Source: Bdellovibrionales bacterium
GTDB taxonomy: Bacteria; Bdellovibrionota; UBA1018; CAIMNF01
Reading direction: 5' to 3'
Assembly: GCA_947462765.1 (NCBI GenBank)
Contig: CANHQK010000001.1
Span: 74,580-111,046 of the forward strand
Length of the DNA: 36,467 nt
In this document: piece after piece, positions 33,178 through 36,467 of the stretch
How the letters are laid out: each line of letters begins with the position of its first letter
How positions within the stretch are numbered: position 1 is the first letter of the stretch
The notes under the pieces: model-generated
The model's database searches: none
Seen by the model: only the letters and a program-made list of their open reading frames with translations
What the model was told of the DNA's origin: nothing
Translations under genes and position numbers: made by a program

Positions 33178-34178
33178 GATCGCGCCGCCTCCCCGGAGGG
33201 ATTTGGTCTCCAGCGCCCGATGATCTGCAATGCGCCCGAACGGACACTCGAAAAATCAACCTCGTTCAGGTGGGCGAAATTCTCTTCTCGTGTGAACTTC
33301 ACGAGGTCGAGGGTCGTGAACAGGGTCTCGACTTCACGGAGGGACTCACGGTCGAGACCGGCCCCTCCCAGAAGTGACAACATCTCACGGGTGGTCGATT
33401 CGGATGCCTCCACTCCGAAACGGGCGGAGAAAAAGTCCTTCAAAATCTCGGAGCAGCCGAAGCAAACCGGCTTCATGTTTCGAGTCGAATAGGGGTTTTC
33501 CTTGAAGAGAAGCTCGATTCTCCTGATGGCCACCTCGTCGGGGGTTTCTTTCGGGGCGGATGGAACCGGTGGGGCCACCGGTACGGTCCTCCGGTTCCGG
33601 AGCCTCTTGTACAAAAGAAATCCGATTGCCCCCAGCGTGAGGATCGCCAGGAGAAGTAAGATCCGATGAAACCAAGAAAGGCGGATTTCCACAACCGAGA
33701 GGAGTTCCGGGGTCCGTGATGGATCCACCGCCGGGCCGCTCACACTGATGCGGTACGGGCCCGTGACAGCAACGGGGCCATGCCCCTCCCGAATGATGCT
33801 GAATTTCGGTAGCTCGAGGTCACCGGTCTGAATCGGAGCGACCATGAATCGGACCGCCCCCTGTACACGTTCGGGATGGGGATCGAGCAGCCATTGCGGG
33901 CTCTCCTTTCCACTCTCTTCGGAAATTTGGATGGAATCACCGGCCTCGAGCAGTCCTGGGGGGACTCGCGCCTCGAGCGTGATCCGATCGCCGATCTGGT
34001 ATTGGCTGCCGTTTGCGTTTCGGCTCACCTCCGCCACCGGTGCTTCGGGCAAGGAAGGGGCCGCCTCGGGAGCGCCAAAAGCGATCCGGTGGGGAGCGAG
34101 AAGCAGCAGTGCTGTACCCAGGAGCGCTTTAGCGTTTCTGCTTGCGGCGCCTGAGAAATTGAAGCAATCGTTCGGCAT
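33174..34178 (-). CDS. membrane protein in the DUF4381 position of the MoxR/Bat unit
   Basis: From ATG 34178, with GAGAGGA before it, the protein is 334 aa. It has a signal peptide-like start (ALLGTALLLLAPHRIAFGA), a periplasmic part (~35-175) of beta character (YQIGDRITLEARVPPGLLEA), a membrane helix (ILLLLAILTLGAIGFLLYKR) and a cytoplasmic tail (~220-334) that is helical and has a Cys pair in VCFGCSEIL. In many proteobacteria this slot between the DUF58 and batA genes holds a DUF4381 protein. I recognise only the layout and position, not the family motif, so the call is positional. Its start lies within the end of the DUF58 gene (50-base overlap), so the two are coupled. Confidence 0.65.
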   Translation of the reverse strand: MPNDCFNFSGAASRNAKALLGTALLLLAPHRIAFGAPEAAPSLPEAPVAEVSRNANGSQYQIGDRITLEARVPPGLLEAGDSIQISEESGKESPQWLLDPHPERVQGAVRFMVAPIQTGDLELPKFSIIREGHGPVAVTGPYRISVSGPAVDPSRTPELLSVVEIRLSWFHRILLLLAILTLGAIGFLLYKRLRNRRTVPVAPPVPSAPKETPDEVAIRRIELLFKENPYSTRNMKPVCFGCSEILKDFFSARFGVEASESTTREMLSLLGGAGLDRESLREVETLFTTLDLVKFTREENFAHLNEVDFSSVRSGALQIIGRWRPNPSGEAARS

Positions 34179-35001
34179 GATCCTCTCGGGTTTGGATGGA
34201 GAGCGTTTCCACTCCCGCCTGTTTGAAAAGTGTTTTGGTTCTTTGGTCGAAAGACTGGTTCGACAACCTGAGCCCTTCATTCGTCACCTTCGAGCGGGTG
34301 TCGAGGTCGAACACGTGACCCGTTTCGGGATCGAGGATCGGAAACCGCCCGGTGGTCTCGATACGGATTTCGGCCTCGTCTTCGATCCTGATCGCGACCA
34401 CATCATGCTTCCGCGCCAATTGGCGCACAGGAATCTCCAATCCTTCTGCCTTGAAATCACTCAAGACAAACACGATCCCGGAATGCTTCATGAGTCGACG
34501 GGTCTCCTCGAGGGCTTTCCTGAGGGCGGTTCCCCCCGGCCGGGTCGGATGAGTCAATAAATCACGGATGATCCGAAGGACGTGATTCCGCCCTTTCTTC
34601 AGCTCGATGATTTTCTCGACCCTGTCGGTCACCAACAGTACGCCTACCTTGTCGCCTGTGTTGGATGCGGCATAGGCGATCATGGCTGCGAGTTCGGCCA
34701 AGGCCTCACGCTTGGTGTTTTTCCTGGATCCGAAATCAAGCGAGGCGGAGAGATCTGCAATGATGAACACATTGAGCTCGCGCTCCTCTTCGTACAGCTT
34801 CACAAGTGGCTCGCGACTTCTCGCGCTGACCTTCCAGTCAAGGTGCCGGATGTCGTCTCCGGGCATGTACTGCCGGTGCTCGGAAAACTGGACTCCCTGG
34901 CCCTTGAAGTGGGACTTGTACCCGCCGGTCATGATGTCGTCCATCATCCGCTTCGTGGCGATCTCGATGCGTTTGACCTTCTTCAGGAGCGTCTCGTTCA
35001 T
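34129..35001 (-). CDS. DUF58 protein (VWA-like), MoxR-associated
   Basis: The 290-aa protein from ATG 35001 has the DUF58 hallmark: FSEHRQYMPGDDIRHLDWKV, then EERELNVFIIADLSASLDFG with a VWA-like DLSAS and later VLSDF. No signal peptide or membrane helix is visible, so it probably acts at the cytoplasmic face with MoxR. DUF58 proteins are usual partners of MoxR ATPases and Bat proteins. The start overlaps the moxR stop as ATGA. The longer frame (to 35361) runs through moxR and is not used. Confidence 0.9.
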   Translation of the reverse strand: MNETLLKKVKRIEIATKRMMDDIMTGGYKSHFKGQGVQFSEHRQYMPGDDIRHLDWKVSARSREPLVKLYEEERELNVFIIADLSASLDFGSRKNTKREALAELAAMIAYAASNTGDKVGVLLVTDRVEKIIELKKGRNHVLRIIRDLLTHPTRPGGTALRKALEETRRLMKHSGIVFVLSDFKAEGLEIPVRQLARKHDVVAIRIEDEAEIRIETTGRFPILDPETGHVFDLDTRSKVTNEGLRLSNQSFDQRTKTLFKQAGVETLSIQTREDHAERLLQFLRRRKQKR

Positions 35002-35993
35002 GGAACTTCGATTCGATCCAGGATCCGGCGGACGATCTGGTCGGAGCTGACGTTCTCTGCTTCCGCTTCGTAGGTCAGAAGGATGCGGTGACGGAGGATG
35101 TCGTAAGCGACCGATTTCACATCTTCCGGAGTCGCGTATCCCCGGTGGTTGATGAAGGCGTTGGCTCGCGCGCCGCGAGTGAGGGCGAGGGTCGCGCGTG
35201 GAGATCCCCCCGAGCTGATGAAGGGTTTCAGTTCGGCCAGGCCGTGCTTCTCGGGGAAGCGCGAGGCGAAGATGATATTGAGGATGTAGTCCTTCACCTT
35301 CTCGTCCATATAGATGTCGTTGCAGAGCCGGCGAGCCTCGAGAATCGTCTCGGGATCGCAAACCCGGCCGGCCACCGGCAGGTCATTCGCCGTCATCCGG
35401 TTCATCATGATTTTCTCTTCGGCAAGGGTCGGATAGCTCACCTTGACTTTGAACAGGAATCGATCGAGTTGGGCCTCGGGAAGGGGATAGGTCCCCTCTT
35501 GCTCGATCGGGTTTTGAGTGGCGAGAACAATGAACGGATCCTCGAGTGGAAAGGTGGTCTCACCGATCGTCACCTGGTGTTCCCCCATCGCCTCGAGTAG
35601 CGCACTCTGCACCTTGGCCGGGGCGCGGTTGATTTCGTCAGCCAGGACGATGTTCGTGAAGATCGGGCCCTTCTTCGGAAAAAACTCGTGGGTCTTCTGG
35701 TTGAAGATCATCGTCCCGATCAGGTCGGACGGGAGCAGGTCGGGGGTGAACTGGATCCGGTTGAACCGGGCGTTGATCGATTGGGCGAGGGTCTTTACAG
35801 TCAGGGTTTTAGCCAGACCCGGAAGTCCTTCCAGAAGCACGTGTCCGTCACAGAGGAGCGACAGCACCAGCTTTTCTACCAGAGCGGATTGTCCGACGAC
35901 GACCTTTCCGACCTCCCCGAAAAGCGTGTCGACGAAACGACTCTTGTCGCGGATCACTTCTGTAAGCTGTTGAATATTCATTTGTTGTGACAT
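34998..35993 (-). CDS. MoxR-family AAA+ ATPase
   Basis: The 331-aa protein has Walker A GLPGLAKT (residues 56-63), Walker B VLADE (116-120) with INRAP, sensor-1-like LATQNPIEQEGTYPLPEAQL DRF, and the lid domain with SSGGSPRATLALTRGARANA. MoxR ATPases act as chaperones that activate VWA-domain proteins; here the VWA partners are downstream. It is the first gene of moxR-DUF58-X-batA-batBC-batD. ATG 35993 has AGGAGG 11 bases upstream; ATG 35981 is an alternative. A 63-base gap separates it from dnaB on the same strand. Confidence 0.94.
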   Translation of the reverse strand: MSQQMNIQQLTEVIRDKSRFVDTLFGEVGKVVVGQSALVEKLVLSLLCDGHVLLEGLPGLAKTLTVKTLAQSINARFNRIQFTPDLLPSDLIGTMIFNQKTHEFFPKKGPIFTNIVLADEINRAPAKVQSALLEAMGEHQVTIGETTFPLEDPFIVLATQNPIEQEGTYPLPEAQLDRFLFKVKVSYPTLAEEKIMMNRMTANDLPVAGRVCDPETILEARRLCNDIYMDEKVKDYILNIIFASRFPEKHGLAELKPFISSGGSPRATLALTRGARANAFINHRGYATPEDVKSVAYDILRHRILLTYEAEAENVSSDQIVRRILDRIEVP

Positions 35994-36056
35994 GCGAAGA
36001 TTGTCCTCCTGTTCGGAGGACGGTGCAAGTGTCAGAGGACGCGTCGCAAAACCGGC

Positions 36057-36467
36057 TCAGAGACTGAACTCGTCCGGAGGCGAGCTCGGGCGGCGCAGGA
36101 CGGCACCAGAGGGCCCTGATGCGGAACCCTGGTCTTCGGTGAGGTTCGCAAAAAGGGTGTACTGGCCGAGCCATGCGAGCTTGACGGTCCCCGGCTCACC
36201 GTGGCGGTTTTTGGCGATGATGATCTCCGCGACCCCTTTTTCGTCGGAGTCTTTGTTGTAGTAGTCATCGCGGTAGATGAAGCACACCAAGTCGGCATCC
36301 TGCTCGATGGCGCCGGACTCCCGGAGATCCGAAAGCATGGGGCGCTTGTCAGTGCGCGACTCGACCTGACGGCTCAGCTGGGAGAGGGCGATGATGGGAA
36401 CCCCCACTTCTTTGGAAAGTTCTTTCAGCCCCCGCGAAATCGCAGAGATCTCCTGTTCCCGGTTTCC
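36057..36467 (-). CDS. dnaB: replicative DNA helicase, C-terminal part (runs off the right edge)
   Basis: The 136 residues in the window match the C-terminal RecA-like domain of DnaB, the hexameric replication-fork helicase: [40 protein letters not shown] and [20 protein letters not shown], then [20 protein letters not shown] with the end after a short Ser/Pro-rich tail. The DnaB arginine-finger region and Walker motifs lie outside the window. The frame is open to the right end. No intein is seen in the visible part. Confidence 0.96.
   Translation of the reverse strand, partial: GNREQEISAISRGLKELSKEVGVPIIALSQLSRQVESRTDKRPMLSDLRESGAIEQDADLVCFIYRDDYYNKDSDEKGVAEIIIAKNRHGEPGTVKLAWLGQYTLFANLTEDQGSASGPSGAVLRRPSSPPDEFSL

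Noticed and set aside
1-36467. tRNA, rRNA, CRISPR, insertion sequences, integrases and phage genes
   Set aside because: None was seen on either strand.

Overview
The window is a gene-dense bacterial chromosome segment, GC-rich by eye. The gene content suggests a Gram-negative, flagellated, aerobic or respiring member of the Bdellovibrionota / former Deltaproteobacteria. The pointers are a full rod/ring/hook-filament flagellar cluster ending in csrA-fliW, a BamD outer-membrane lipoprotein, Bat/MoxR envelope genes, and an EtfAB plus membrane FeS-oxidoreductase respiratory module. This assignment is an inference from gene order and protein style, not from a marker-gene search. No rRNA, tRNA, CRISPR array, insertion sequence or prophage was seen.

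Layout. (1) 1-7682: a truncated unknown gene at the left edge, then gcvP on the plus strand. Facing it is a minus-strand unit purB-folD-gcvT-gcvH-deaminase. Together these link glycine cleavage (which makes 5,10-methylene-THF), FolD (which converts it to 10-formyl-THF) and purine synthesis. (2) 7871-17122: plus-strand flagellar cluster flgF-flgG-flgA-flgH-flgI-(small ORF)-flgJ(rod-binding domain only)-flgM-flgN-flgK-flgL, then csrA and fliW. These run from rod and P/L rings, through the anti-sigma factor and export chaperone, to hook-filament junction proteins and post-transcriptional control of flagellin. (3) 17100-19129: minus-strand batE-bamD-TPR envelope unit. (4) 19199-22015: a plus-strand pair encoding an M20-peptidase-like protein that appears to have lost its metal ligands and an aldehyde-dehydrogenase-like protein missing two of three catalytic residues. 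(5) 22077-24741: a cold-shock protein, a secreted protein of unknown function, and a small ribbon-helix-helix-like protein translationally coupled to an unknown membrane-anchored protein. (6) 24763-28496: etfB-etfA-FeS membrane oxidoreductase. (7) 28555-35993: tightly overlapping moxR-DUF58-(DUF4381-position protein)-batA-batBC fusion-batD. (8) 36057-end: 3' part of dnaB.

The most noteworthy observations are the degenerate M20/ALDH gene pair, the RHH gene with an inverted repeat just before its start codon, alternative hairpins around the gcvP start codon, hairpins that display the Shine-Dalgarno sequences of flgA and flgM in their loops, and a CsrA-like site over the csrA ribosome-binding site. 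Many junctions are ATGA-type overlaps, so translational coupling seems to be a general habit of this genome. Coordinates of CDS include the stop codon.
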